This document shows, in pieces, positions 36,649 to 45,583 of a stretch of 64,000 bases of DNA. Where the stretch lies: NCBI RefSeq assembly GCF_016908555.1, contig NZ_JAFBEE010000013.1, positions 20,655 to 84,654 on the forward strand. Direction: 5' to 3'. A program made the position numbers and the translations under genes. How positions within the stretch are numbered: position 1 is the stretch's first letter; every line of letters starts with the position of its first letter. Source of the stretch: Alkaliphilus hydrothermalis (GTDB taxonomy: Bacteria; Bacillota; Clostridia; Peptostreptococcales; Natronincolaceae). The notes under the pieces are model-generated. The model had not been told where the DNA came from and did no database searches. It was given only the letters and a program-made list of their open reading frames with translations.

Positions 36649-37170
36649 ATGGATACACTTGCAAATGATTATGCAATTAAAAACCTTATCATGACAGAGT
36701 TTGAAGTTTGGAACTATGATGATGATATAGATGTTATCAATGAACTAATTATTAATGCAATTAGAAGTTCCGAAGGGGTATTTGTATATAGAAGGCTCAC
36801 CCATTTGTTAGAAGAAAATAAATTCATTAAGTGGTTAAAAAACGAAACTGAAATAATACACTGTAATGAAGTATCTATAGAATTTAAGGAACACAGTACC
36901 ATGGAGAGTTTTAGACCTATAAATAATGAGGGGGTATATTTTCTTAAATTCACAGAAGATAATAAAGAAGATTTTTTAAGACATTTCAGATTATCCATTA
37001 GAGCTATAAAGAATAGAATTGGAAAGAGCAATGGGATAAAATATTTAGAAAAAAGCATGTATATTGATGATCCCCTATACGATCAATATGATTTTATATT
37101 TACGGTAGGAGACAAGGTTATATTATTTACCGATATTCATGATTTTACATTTGTTAAAGCTGAGGTGTAG
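36649..37170 (+). CDS. Hypothetical cytosolic protein
   Basis: The 173-residue protein is acidic, with no signal peptide or membrane segment, and ends YDFIFTVGDKVILFTDIHDF. The ribosome site GGAAGGG precedes the ATG. Its tail carries the GAGGTG ribosome site for the next gene, which begins one base after its stop, so the two are translationally coupled. I do not recognise a family. Its coupling to a membrane-anchored subtilase-like protein suggests a joint role. Confidence 0.6.
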   Translation: MDTLANDYAIKNLIMTEFEVWNYDDDIDVINELIINAIRSSEGVFVYRRLTHLLEENKFIKWLKNETEIIHCNEVSIEFKEHSTMESFRPINNEGVYFLKFTEDNKEDFLRHFRLSIRAIKNRIGKSNGIKYLEKSMYIDDPLYDQYDFIFTVGDKVILFTDIHDFTFVKAEV

Positions 37171-37171
37171 T

Positions 37172-37831
37172 ATGGAAAAACTTAATAAGGCGACGAAAAT
37201 TATATTGGTAGTTGTAACCTGTATAGTGGTATTATGCTATTTATCTACTAAATTTACCATAATAAAAAGCATATCTAACTCGAATTCAGAGCAAGTAATT
37301 ATTGGAATAATAGACGCTCAGTTATCTACTGGCTATGATAATGTTGTTACAAATAGTACAGGTATTATTAATTCACAAATAAAGACTCATGGTGATCGGT
37401 TAATAAGTTTTGCTAATAAATACTGCCCAAGTTTAAAGATATATTATTATGATGCAACAAATGACAATGGAAGTGTGGATACTAATGGTCTTCTATCAGG
37501 ATTAAAATGGATGAAAAATAAGGGAGTTAAACATATAAATATAAGCATGAGTTCTAATATCTTTTCAGATGATCTACAAAATTTTATAGAGGAAAATGAT
37601 AAAGATATAAAAATCTACGCGAGCTATCATAATTTAGAGCAAACCTTAGATTATCCAGCGATGTATAAATATGTAATTGCATCAGGAAAGAAAAGTCGAA
37701 TTGCGTTTAAGGCAAATGACATACAGTATAAGAGTAACAATATAGTCCTTTTATCTAACGGTATCAAGAAGTACAGTGGCAATTCATTTCTATCAATTAT
37801 GACAACAATAAACGATATAATTAGTAAATAA
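37172..37831 (+). CDS. Minimal membrane-anchored subtilase-like protein
   Basis: The 219-residue protein has one N-terminal membrane helix (about residues 9-24). The rest reads like a compact S8 peptidase: GIIDAQLSTG (Asp48), KTHGDRLISFA (His73), NGLLSGLKWMKNKGVKHINI (the helix and strand before the oxyanion region), ASYHN followed by LDYPAMYKYVIASG (Asn154) and SGNSFLSIMTT (Ser205). The order Asp-His-Asn-Ser matches a subtilisin triad with oxyanion Asn. It is much shorter than usual (about 270+ for the catalytic domain), so it may be inactive or specialised. Function is inferred from motifs. I chose the ATG at 37172 after GAGGTG. Confidence 0.55.
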   Translation: MEKLNKATKIILVVVTCIVVLCYLSTKFTIIKSISNSNSEQVIIGIIDAQLSTGYDNVVTNSTGIINSQIKTHGDRLISFANKYCPSLKIYYYDATNDNGSVDTNGLLSGLKWMKNKGVKHINISMSSNIFSDDLQNFIEENDKDIKIYASYHNLEQTLDYPAMYKYVIASGKKSRIAFKANDIQYKSNNIVLLSNGIKKYSGNSFLSIMTTINDIISK

Positions 37832-37873
37832 TATCATTATTATAATTATTTATTATTATTTATTATTATTTGT
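37832..37873. repeat. low-complexity TTA/TTAT tract
   Basis: Tandem TATTATTATTT-like units form a simple AT tract between two genes. It may be length-variable; no other role is visible. Confidence 0.5.
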
Positions 37874-37960
37874 ATCTTAATTATCTTATAAGTGACTATC
37901 GTTAGAATAATTAAAACAAGTACTTATTGTAGGTGGGTAAGTATTTTATGGAGTGATATT

Positions 37961-38590
37961 ATGTTATATAAGATTGCATTAATTAGTATGTTGATTAATC
38001 ACTTTGGAGTTGTATTCTTTCCTAATATAGAGTTGTTTGTGGTAATTGGGAGAATTGCTTTTCCGATTTTTGCATGGGGTGTAGCAGAAGGTGCAAAAAA
38101 AACAAAAAAGTTAGAACACTATCAAATGAGATTATTAATTATAGCAATAGTTTCTCAGGTTCCTTATTATTTACTTTTTAATAATTATTATTTAAATGTG
38201 TGCTTCACTTTGTTTCTAGGTTTATCTGCTATCAAAATATATACCAAAATCAATAATGTAGTACTAAAGGTACTTTCGATATTAATGCTAATTTTAATAA
38301 GTCATTATTTCAATGTTGAATATGGAATATATGGAGTTCTATTGATTTTGATATATTACTTCTCTAAAGAGAGGTTAGTTATAGCAATGCTACAGATACT
38401 GATAACTATAATTGGGATAAATATATATAATTACCCAGCAATTCAGTTATATTCCTTGTTGGCGTTACCCTGCATTTTTGTTTTTAGAAATATAAAAGAT
38501 CAAAAAAGAATACCGTCAATGGTAAAGTATTCAATTTATCCAATACATATATTATTATTTTATTTTGTTGGTATTAGTATAAAGGGATAG
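37961..38590 (+). CDS. TraX-family membrane protein
   Basis: The 209-residue protein has about six to seven hydrophobic segments and the TraX signature: LISMLINHFGVVF, then GRIAFPIFAWGVAEGAKKTK, and a late YSIYPIHILLFYFV. TraX of the F plasmid acetylates pilin; chromosomal Firmicute members are thought to be membrane acyltransferases of unknown substrate. I start at the ATG at 37961, after GGAGTGA, not at 37892. It closes the accessory island. Confidence 0.78.
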   Translation: MLYKIALISMLINHFGVVFFPNIELFVVIGRIAFPIFAWGVAEGAKKTKKLEHYQMRLLIIAIVSQVPYYLLFNNYYLNVCFTLFLGLSAIKIYTKINNVVLKVLSILMLILISHYFNVEYGIYGVLLILIYYFSKERLVIAMLQILITIIGINIYNYPAIQLYSLLALPCIFVFRNIKDQKRIPSMVKYSIYPIHILLFYFVGISIKG

Positions 38591-39298
38591 AAACCAAAAG
38601 AAAACTAGAATTAAGCTTATACATAGAGTCTAACTGATTTAAGTAAGAAAAAGAGGTTCTTTGTCAAGAGGTATTGGTGAAAAAATTTCAAGACAAAACT
38701 CAATAATATAATCTATATTGGCTTAGGGAGAGATAATACCCCTAAGCTCTTTTTATTGTAGCTAGATTTTGAGTAATGAGTATTCTATTTTTAAAATGAT
38801 AGAAGCTCTTATATCCAAAAGAAATTCTTTTGATAACTTTAATTTTATTGTTAATCCCTTATAAAAACCCATTAGTATACCCGTAGGTTAATGTGTTTTC
38901 AATGTATTATATTTTATCAGAGTTTGTCAGTTGTCTGAAATATTTTTGCAATAAATTTGATGTGGATTTAATCACCCACATCAAATATTATAGAGCCTCA
39001 TTTATAATATGCCAATTAGTAAAATATCGAAAAAAATAATTAAATTACCTAATTAATATTAAGGTTGAAGTTAAAGTTAAAGATTAACATTAACAAAACT
39101 TAAAGTGATAGATGTTGGAAAACAACAATTATCAACTAAGTTGAAGTTGAACATTAATTTTATTATTAGCTTTCCTATTAATACTAAAACTGAAAAATGT
39201 AGACGCTTAGAATATAAATTTTCTATATAAGTTAAGTTAATCCTAGTACTAGTGACTTGGGAATTATTTATGATAGAATAGTCATAGGAGGTGAGCCA
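38591..39298. other. 708-bp intergenic region
   Basis: Holds the terminator at 38719-38755, an ATTTGATGTGG/CCACATCAAAT inverted repeat (38955-38965 and 38976-38986), and a stretch at 39060-39160 with repeated GTTGAAGTT and TTAAAGTTAAAG motifs. No coding frame is convincing. It is probably the leader and promoter of the sigma-54 activator gene. Confidence 0.45.
38719..38755 (+). terminator. intrinsic terminator after the TraX-family gene region
   Basis: GCTTAGGG (38721-38728) pairs with CCCTAAGC (38740-38747) and is followed by a T-rich tail, about 130 bases after the TraX-family stop. Confidence 0.75.
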
Positions 39299-41065
39299 AT
39301 GGCAAAATTATTTGATATAAAAAAAGATGTACAACATATTGCCGAGGCAATAGCCAGTGTGATGGGGGTAGATGTAACCATCGTAGACGAAGACCTCAGG
39401 AGAGTAGCTGGTACAGGTGGCTATTTTGAATCTACAGGTGAGAAGGTAGATGGGAATTCAGTCTTTCGTGTTGTTTTAGAAACAGCTGTAGGCTACATGA
39501 TTGAAAACCCCATTACAGATAAAATATGTTTGAAGTGTGGGGCAAAAAAACATTGTCGAGAGTTCGGTGAGGTATGTGCCCCCATCAATGTTAAGGGAAA
39601 GGCTGTGGGAGTAATTGGACTGATTGCCTTTTCTCAAGAGCAAAAAAACAAACTCTTCGCCGATACCGATAGCCTCATGGAATTTCTTCAAAGAATGGCA
39701 GATTTAATCGCTGTTAAGCTTTTGGAGAAGGAGAAAAATGATCATCTGCAATTGACCACTAAGCAGTTGGAAACAGTGATTGACTCCCTAGAAGAGGGGA
39801 TTATCGCAGTAGATTCGTTTGGAGATATTATCAAGTTTAATAATATAGCCAAAAAAATGTTCCACAATCCATCTGTTGAAATGGGAATTAATATTAAATC
39901 ATTGGCAGTTAATTTTGCTGAACTAATACAACTAGCTTCAAAAGGAGTTTCTATTAAAAATAGAGAGTTTTTATACAATAATAATAATAACCTTCAACTG
40001 AGGGGTGTTGCCTCCGTTAATCCTGTAATGGTGGAGGAAGAACTGGTGGGACTCATTTTTATTGTTAAAAACATTTGTCAAGTACTTCGGGAGGTAAATG
40101 ATGTTATAGGCTCCAACGTCAACAGTACTTCCTTTGAAAATATAGTGGGGGAAAGCCAACAGTTATTGAAGGTTAAGGAAGAAGCTATTAAAGCATCTTC
40201 TTCTCCTTCCACCGTATTAATACAGGGGGAAAGTGGTACAGGCAAAGAGTTATTTGCTAGAGGAATCCATTTCTCCAGTCCAAGGAGCAACAAGCCCTTT
40301 GTGGCCATCAACTGTGCTGCTATACCAGAGCAACTATTAGAGAGTGAGCTTTTCGGATATGAGGGAGGGACCTTCACAGGAGCAGCAAAGGGAGGCAGGT
40401 CTGGAAAGTTCGAATTAGCCAATAGTGGCACAATTTTTCTAGACGAAATTGGAGATATGCCCCTGCATTTACAAAGTAAATTGCTGAGGGTATTGCAGGA
40501 GAAAAAAGTTGATCGGATAGGTAGTATCAATCCCATACCGATAGATGTGAGGATTATCGCAGCAACCAACAAAAACCTTGAGGAAAAAGTGGCTCTTGGA
40601 GAATTTCGGGAGGATTTGTTTTTTAGATTAAATGTCATCCCGATTAACATTCCTCCATTGAGGGAGCGTAAGCAGGATATCCCTGTGTTAATGCATTACC
40701 TTTTGAAAAAATGCAATCAAAAAATGGACAAGGATATTAAGGGATTTGGCGAAGGTGTAATGAGAATTTTTGAGGAGTATACATGGAAAGGCAATGTTCG
40801 TGAGTTGGAAAACGTGATTGAGTATGCCGTCAATATGGAGCAGGGGGAAATTATCCATATTGAGAACCTTCCCACAAAATTGAAAAATAGCAATAATGAA
40901 AAAGTAGAACCAGCCCTTGATAGATCAATTATCAAGCTAGAAGAGTTAGAAAAGAGGGCTATTAAAGAAGCCCTGCAGATCTGCGACAGTAAAGATGAGG
41001 CAGCACAACTTTTGGGGATTGGACGGGCTACCCTCTTTAGGAAAATAAAACAGTATAGACTGTAG
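39299..41065 (+). CDS. Sigma-54-dependent activator with Cys-rich sensor domain
   Basis: The 588-residue protein has a GAF-like N-terminal domain with Cys77, 80, 86 and 93 (CX2CX5CX6C), a PAS domain (about 165-260), an AAA+ domain (Walker A GESGTGKE about 310; the sigma-54 contact loop is GTFTGA rather than GAFTGA; LDEIGDMP Walker B), and a Fis-type helix-turn-helix (EAAQLLGIGRATLFRKIKQY). It activates RNA polymerase with sigma-54. The adjacent desulfidase gene has a sigma-54 promoter, so it is the likely target. The cysteine cluster may sense cysteine, sulfide or redox (inference). The ATG at 39299 follows AGGAGGTG. Confidence 0.9.
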   Translation: MAKLFDIKKDVQHIAEAIASVMGVDVTIVDEDLRRVAGTGGYFESTGEKVDGNSVFRVVLETAVGYMIENPITDKICLKCGAKKHCREFGEVCAPINVKGKAVGVIGLIAFSQEQKNKLFADTDSLMEFLQRMADLIAVKLLEKEKNDHLQLTTKQLETVIDSLEEGIIAVDSFGDIIKFNNIAKKMFHNPSVEMGINIKSLAVNFAELIQLASKGVSIKNREFLYNNNNNLQLRGVASVNPVMVEEELVGLIFIVKNICQVLREVNDVIGSNVNSTSFENIVGESQQLLKVKEEAIKASSSPSTVLIQGESGTGKELFARGIHFSSPRSNKPFVAINCAAIPEQLLESELFGYEGGTFTGAAKGGRSGKFELANSGTIFLDEIGDMPLHLQSKLLRVLQEKKVDRIGSINPIPIDVRIIAATNKNLEEKVALGEFREDLFFRLNVIPINIPPLRERKQDIPVLMHYLLKKCNQKMDKDIKGFGEGVMRIFEEYTWKGNVRELENVIEYAVNMEQGEIIHIENLPTKLKNSNNEKVEPALDRSIIKLEELEKRAIKEALQICDSKDEAAQLLGIGRATLFRKIKQYRL

Positions 41066-41117
41066 CTAAATGTGAAAAAGCAGCCCTTAAGAAGGGGATG
41101 AGATCTTGGATTTAAAT

Positions 41118-41175
41118 AGTCTCAAAATGATATCGGTCTCAAAATGATACTGTCAAGAAGTATCATTTTGAGACC
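41118..41175 (+). promoter_or_regulatory. probable activator-binding site: direct repeat plus 17-bp palindrome
   Basis: AGTCTCAAAATGATA (41118-41132), then GGTCTCAAAATGATACT (41135-41151), then its exact inverse (41159-41175) after a 7-base spacer. The three half-sites lie about 40-100 bases upstream of the sigma-54 promoter. The palindrome could also terminate the activator gene. I read it as an enhancer for the sigma-54 activator. Confidence 0.75.
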
Positions 41176-41213
41176 TCCTTTATTATATATGTGATAATTT
41201 AAAGCTTCTATTG

Positions 41214-41230
41214 TTGGCATGCTTCTTGCA
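41214..41230 (+). promoter_or_regulatory. sigma-54 (-24/-12) promoter of cyuA
   Basis: TTGGCATGCTTCTTGCA has GG and GC separated by exactly 10 bases and matches the sigma-54 consensus almost fully. It lies 40 bases before the chosen start codon of the desulfidase gene. Confidence 0.88.
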
Positions 41231-41269
41231 AGTTATGTAGTCAAGATAATTAATAGGAGGTATGTGGTT

Positions 41270-42568
41270 ATGATGGAATTCGGTAAAATAAAAAAGATAC
41301 TAGAAGGGGAAGTAATTCCTGCCCTAGGATGTACAGAGCCAGTAGCAGTGGCCTTAGCTTCTGCCACAGCTAGGGAGATAATCGGTGGAAAGCCCCAGAA
41401 AATTAAAGTAACTGTTAGTAGTAATGTATATAAAAACGCCATGGCAGTTGGTATCCCAGGAACAGTCCGTGTAGGAATTGATATAGCTGCTTCATTAGGC
41501 GTATTTGGTGGAGATGCCAGTAAAGGGCTTGAAGTGCTGAGTAATGTAGAAAAGGGATTAGAGGAGGCAATTGCCTTTGTTACAGAAAAAAACGTACAAG
41601 TTGAGGTTAGTAACAAGATGGGGGTTTTCATTGATTGCACTGTAATCACCGATTCAGGAGAAGGGCGATGTGTTATTCAGGATAGCCATACAAATATTAC
41701 TTTAGTTGAAAAGAATGGTATGAAGGTAAATCAGTGCATGGAGGCAATTCAAGATCATAAGGAAGAAAAAGATGCACTGGTGAAATGGTTACAGGAGAAG
41801 AGTATAGACGAAATCATTGATACAGCCAGAATCATTCCTTTTGAAGAGATAGAACCTATGCTGGAGGGACGTAACATGAATCTAGCAGTGGCAAAGGTAG
41901 GGTTAGCTGAAAGGGCAGGTATGGGGGTTGGTTTTCTTTCAAAAGGAAGAAATATCACTAGTAGAGAGGGATATGCAGCTACTTTGACGGCTGCCGGTGC
42001 AGATGTTAGAATGGCAGGGGTCAAAATGCCCGTGATGAGCAGTGCAGGTAGTGGCAATCATGGTATAACTGCCATCCTACCTGTTGTAGCGATCGCTGAA
42101 ATGCTAGAAAAAAATGATGAAGACCTGGCAAGGGCTTTAGCCTTAAGTCATTTAATAACAGTCTATATCAAAAGTCATACAGGGAAGTTATCTCCCCTTT
42201 GTGGTTGTGCTGTAGCAGCAGGGATTGGAGCCAGTACTGGAATCGCCCTTCTAATGGAGGCAGACAATGAGCAAATCAAGGGAGCAATTAAAAATATGGC
42301 GGCCAATATCACTGGTATGATCTGTGATGGAGGTAAAGTTGGGTGTGCATTAAAACTCTATAGTGCAGCTTCAACAGCATATTTATCGGCAGAATTGGCA
42401 ATTCAAGGCTCTATAGTCCCTTCTGACAATGGGATTATCCACGAAAATATAGAAAAAACAATAAGAAACATGGGAAAACTAAGCTATTTAGGGATGCAGG
42501 AAACAGATCGAGTGATTTTAGAAATCATGATGGAGAACAATGGTGTACAGGAGATGTATTGTAGTTAG
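41270..42568 (+). CDS. cyuA: L-cysteine desulfidase, UPF0597/CyuA family
   Basis: Breaks down L-cysteine to pyruvate, ammonia and sulfide using an oxygen-sensitive [4Fe-4S] cluster. The 432-residue protein has ALGCTEPVAVALA (Cys21), the late LSPLCGCAVAAG and MICDGGKVGCALK cysteines, and NMAANITGMIC, all typical. An upstream ATG at 41219 lies inside the sigma-54 promoter, so the ATG at 41270 after AGGAGG (9 bases) is the true start. The promoter and the palindromic site make this the target of the adjacent activator. It belongs to anaerobic amino-acid catabolism. Confidence 0.9.
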   Translation: MMEFGKIKKILEGEVIPALGCTEPVAVALASATAREIIGGKPQKIKVTVSSNVYKNAMAVGIPGTVRVGIDIAASLGVFGGDASKGLEVLSNVEKGLEEAIAFVTEKNVQVEVSNKMGVFIDCTVITDSGEGRCVIQDSHTNITLVEKNGMKVNQCMEAIQDHKEEKDALVKWLQEKSIDEIIDTARIIPFEEIEPMLEGRNMNLAVAKVGLAERAGMGVGFLSKGRNITSREGYAATLTAAGADVRMAGVKMPVMSSAGSGNHGITAILPVVAIAEMLEKNDEDLARALALSHLITVYIKSHTGKLSPLCGCAVAAGIGASTGIALLMEADNEQIKGAIKNMAANITGMICDGGKVGCALKLYSAASTAYLSAELAIQGSIVPSDNGIIHENIEKTIRNMGKLSYLGMQETDRVILEIMMENNGVQEMYCS

Positions 42569-42616
42569 TAGAAGCAGAGGGACAGTTTGTTCACACAGGT
42601 ATTCAATATAGTATGG

Positions 42617-42645
42617 GGAAGTTAATTAACTTCTCTTTTTTTTTG
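42617..42645 (+). terminator. intrinsic terminator after cyuA
   Basis: GAAGTTAATTAACTTC (42618-42633) is a perfect palindrome followed by a 9-base T run. Confidence 0.88.
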
Positions 42646-42800
42646 TCTTACTTTAACAGCATTGCTTGTATCTTGTATCTCAATCGAGTTTGATGTGTGA
42701 AAATATCGATGTACTAGTTATAAAGATAATTTAATAGAGGAAAAAGACAATCCATATAGAATAATACTTATATGTAAAGAGTTGGGAGGAGGCATTTTTT

Positions 42801-43508
42801 TTGATCAGAATTGCTGTATGTGATGATGAACAAATTCAAAACGATTTAATAATAAATTTTATAGAATCTATGAATTTGAGTGAAGTAATTTGCAAATGCT
42901 TTACAAGTGGAGAGGAACTTTGTGATAAATATGGAGAAAGTAAGTTCGACGTAATTTTCTTAGATATAGTGATGAAGGGATTAAATGGAATAGAAGTAGG
43001 AAAGAGAATCAGAGAAATAGATGATAGAGTAATCTTAGTATACTTGACTGGATTTGCTGATTTCGCACTGGAAGCATTTGAATTAAATAGTTTTCATTAC
43101 CTAATCAAACCTATTACAAAAAATAGTTTTAATAATTTATTTGAAAAAATTTTGGTGAGACTTGAAGAAATAAGAGCACTTGAAAATAAAAATAAAGTCT
43201 TATCATTTAAAACTAAGGATTGTATATTTCAAGTTAGATATGAAGAAATTTATTATTTAGAAAAAAATGGTCGTAAAATTATTTTATATACGGAAGACAA
43301 TGCTTATGATTTTTATGGTTCATTGAAGAAACTTTTATTGGAGTTACCACAGGATATTTTCTTACAGTGCCATCAAGGATATGCTGTGAATATGACTAAA
43401 GTCAGGGAAATGGAAGTAGATGAGATACAGTTTATAAAAATAAAAAATAAAGTTCCTGTAAGCAGAAGGTATAAATGTAAAGTTACAGATAGATTAAAAA
43501 CTTATTAA
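42801..43508 (+). CDS. AgrA-like LytTR response regulator
   Basis: The 235-residue protein has a receiver domain (MIRIAVCDDEQIQ; phosphoacceptor Asp55 in FDVIFLDIVM) and a C-terminal LytTR DNA-binding domain (about residues 135-235, with FLQCHQGYAVNMTKVRE). It starts at TTG with GGGAGGAGG upstream. It is the first gene of the agr module and precedes the sensor kinase by 22 bases. On signal it should activate the downstream peptide cluster, as in Staphylococcus and Clostridium agr systems (family knowledge). Confidence 0.92.
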   Translation: MIRIAVCDDEQIQNDLIINFIESMNLSEVICKCFTSGEELCDKYGESKFDVIFLDIVMKGLNGIEVGKRIREIDDRVILVYLTGFADFALEAFELNSFHYLIKPITKNSFNNLFEKILVRLEEIRALENKNKVLSFKTKDCIFQVRYEEIYYLEKNGRKIILYTEDNAYDFYGSLKKLLLELPQDIFLQCHQGYAVNMTKVREMEVDEIQFIKIKNKVPVSRRYKCKVTDRLKTY

Positions 43509-43530
43509 CTGAATAGGAGATTGTAGATAA

Positions 43531-44823
43531 ATGACTCTATTATTAATAGGCAATTTACTAGATTCATTTTTGATTTTTTGGTGTGTGAAGACCATGTTCA
43601 ATGCTAAGTCAAAAACATTACCGTTTTTATTAGCAATAATTATTCAATCTGGGATCAATAGCTTAATAAATATGAAGCTAGGTTTAGTAGATTTTCATGG
43701 TTTTATAATTATGCTTTCCACAGTGACAATACTTTTGAAGATTCTTTATAAAAGACAGTTATTGATGATTGTTTTTAGTACAATAATTGGAATGATTTTG
43801 GCAGGGGTAATTGAGTTAATAGTTGGAGCATTGATAACATTTATTTTCAGAGTACCAACAGCAGAGTTATTAGAAAGTAATGGCTTTCGATTGTTAGGAA
43901 TTATATTGTCTAAAATGTTATTTTTATTAGTTGTTGAATGCATCATATCTAAGAATAGATATATTATGAAGATTAGAGAAGATCACCTATACGTCCTATG
44001 TTTAATAGCGTTATTTAATATTATTATTATTTTTATGGCCTTTGAAGTTTATAGCAATGTTGATAATTTAGTCGGGAATAAAGTTATATATGTTATAGAG
44101 ATCGGATTAGCAGCAATTGTATTTAGTTATTTAGTTTTAATTATAGTTAAGAAAATTACTCAGCTCAATCAAAATGAATGGATATGGAAAATACGTGAAA
44201 AAGAATATCAAAATCATATTTTCTACATTAAGAATATGGAAGATATGATGATGACTATGAAATCACAAAGACACGAGTTCAATAATTTTATTAATGCATT
44301 GTATGGATTATTATATCAAGAGAAGTATGATGAGGCAAAAAGTTACATATTATCTTTAACAGAAGAAGTTGCAGTTGTAAACGAAATGGTGAGTAATCCA
44401 AACCCTGTAATTACAGCTTTGATTAATATAAAAAAAATAAAGGCAGAGCAGTGCAAAACAGTGTTAAACAGTCAAGTATCTTTAACTAAAAAAATACTAT
44501 TGGAGAATTTAGATTTAACAATTATATTGGGGAATCTACTGGATAATGCTATCGAAGCTAGTACAAAAATTGACGAGAATAAGCGCAACATTGATTTAGA
44601 GATATTTTCTAAAGGGTGCAACCTGATTATTTGCATATCTAATTATAAAAACTCAAAAGAATTTTTTCAATGGAGTAGAAGATTTACAAGTAAAAATAAT
44701 AAAGAAGAACATGGATTTGGTCTCTATAATGTGGCTCAAATAGTAAATAAAAACCAGGGTTCGATTCGTATTGAAGATCAAGAATATGTTTTTAAAGTGA
44801 TAATACATTTGCCAATAAAATAA
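43531..44823 (+). CDS. AgrC-like sensor histidine kinase
   Basis: The 430-residue protein has about six N-terminal membrane helices (residues 1-210), a cytoplasmic helix with the phosphoacceptor His248 in QRHEFNNFINALYGLL, and a GHKL ATPase domain (N box ILGNLLDNAIEAST). This is the peptide-sensing HPK10-type layout of AgrC, cotranscribed with the regulator upstream. Its ligand would be the cyclic peptide encoded by the agrD-like gene downstream. A possible weak terminator lies after it. Confidence 0.92.
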   Translation: MTLLLIGNLLDSFLIFWCVKTMFNAKSKTLPFLLAIIIQSGINSLINMKLGLVDFHGFIIMLSTVTILLKILYKRQLLMIVFSTIIGMILAGVIELIVGALITFIFRVPTAELLESNGFRLLGIILSKMLFLLVVECIISKNRYIMKIREDHLYVLCLIALFNIIIIFMAFEVYSNVDNLVGNKVIYVIEIGLAAIVFSYLVLIIVKKITQLNQNEWIWKIREKEYQNHIFYIKNMEDMMMTMKSQRHEFNNFINALYGLLYQEKYDEAKSYILSLTEEVAVVNEMVSNPNPVITALINIKKIKAEQCKTVLNSQVSLTKKILLENLDLTIILGNLLDNAIEASTKIDENKRNIDLEIFSKGCNLIICISNYKNSKEFFQWSRRFTSKNNKEEHGFGLYNVAQIVNKNQGSIRIEDQEYVFKVIIHLPIK

Positions 44824-44857
44824 AAACCATTACCTTAAATGAATAATGATTTTTTTA
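44824..44857 (+). terminator. possible intrinsic terminator after the kinase gene
   Basis: AACCATTA and TAATGATT arms with one mismatch enclose an AT-rich loop and lead into seven T residues. It may partly separate the two-component genes from agrB/agrD. Confidence 0.5.
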
Positions 44858-44986
44858 TCTCAAAACTTAAAAAACAAGGGTGATTTATGTAGAATATAAC
44901 AATAAAACAACCAGTTATACAATAACTATTTCCTTCTATAGGTTTATGTGGTAAAGTTAGTATCAACAGAAGGGGCAGGTGACAAA

Positions 44987-45583
44987 ATGATAGAAAAAAT
45001 ATCTAAAAGACTAACTATTAGATTGATAGATGAAGGCGTAGTTAGCTTAGATGAATTTGAAATTTATCATTATGGAATGCAGCTATTATTGGCTACATTA
45101 ATGGAAGGATTTGGACTATTAATATTAGGAATTCTAACTGGCAAAGTTATTGAAACAGTTTTATTTGTATTGATGTTTGGATTGTTAAGGATTTTTGCAG
45201 GGGGAATTCATGCTGGTTCATATCTTAAATGTTTTATAGTGACGGCTATTGTTGTATTCATAGGAGTTCAGGTTGTGGAGATTCTACAATATAACTTTGG
45301 ATTTAATTTTATGCTAATCATGCTGATCATAACAAATACAATTGTATATATTTTTTCTCCGATAGATTCACCTAATAAACCGCTTACCGATGGCGAAAAA
45401 GTAAAGAATCGAAGAAGAAGTTTATTGATTACTTTTGTTGGTGCTTTAATCATTGTATTTTTTTATAAAATTAATCCAAATCTTAAATATTACTTATTTA
45501 TTATTACATTTGCATTATTTAGTGAATCACTGACTCTAATAAGAGTCAGCAGAGATAAATACTTTCTTTTGGAGGTGAAATAA
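44987..45583 (+). CDS. agrB: AgrB-type cysteine endopeptidase
   Basis: The 198-residue membrane protease cleaves and cyclises AgrD. The family motif RIFAGGIHAGSYLKC gives catalytic His75 and Cys82, and about six hydrophobic segments surround it. I start at the ATG at 44987, after GGCAGGTGA, rather than the longer frame at 44948. It overlaps nothing; the agrD ATG begins directly after its stop codon. The core of the agr signalling circuit. Confidence 0.93.
   Translation: MIEKISKRLTIRLIDEGVVSLDEFEIYHYGMQLLLATLMEGFGLLILGILTGKVIETVLFVLMFGLLRIFAGGIHAGSYLKCFIVTAIVVFIGVQVVEILQYNFGFNFMLIMLIITNTIVYIFSPIDSPNKPLTDGEKVKNRRRSLLITFVGALIIVFFYKINPNLKYYLFIITFALFSESLTLIRVSRDKYFLLEVK

Noticed and set aside
37832..37873. 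CRISPR or tandem repeat array
   Set aside because: The TTA/TTAT units are simple low-complexity sequence without unique spacers.
40078..40650. 190-codon open frame on the minus strand
   Set aside because: It lies opposite the AAA+ domain of the sigma-54 activator; its composition mirrors that gene and it lacks a ribosome site.
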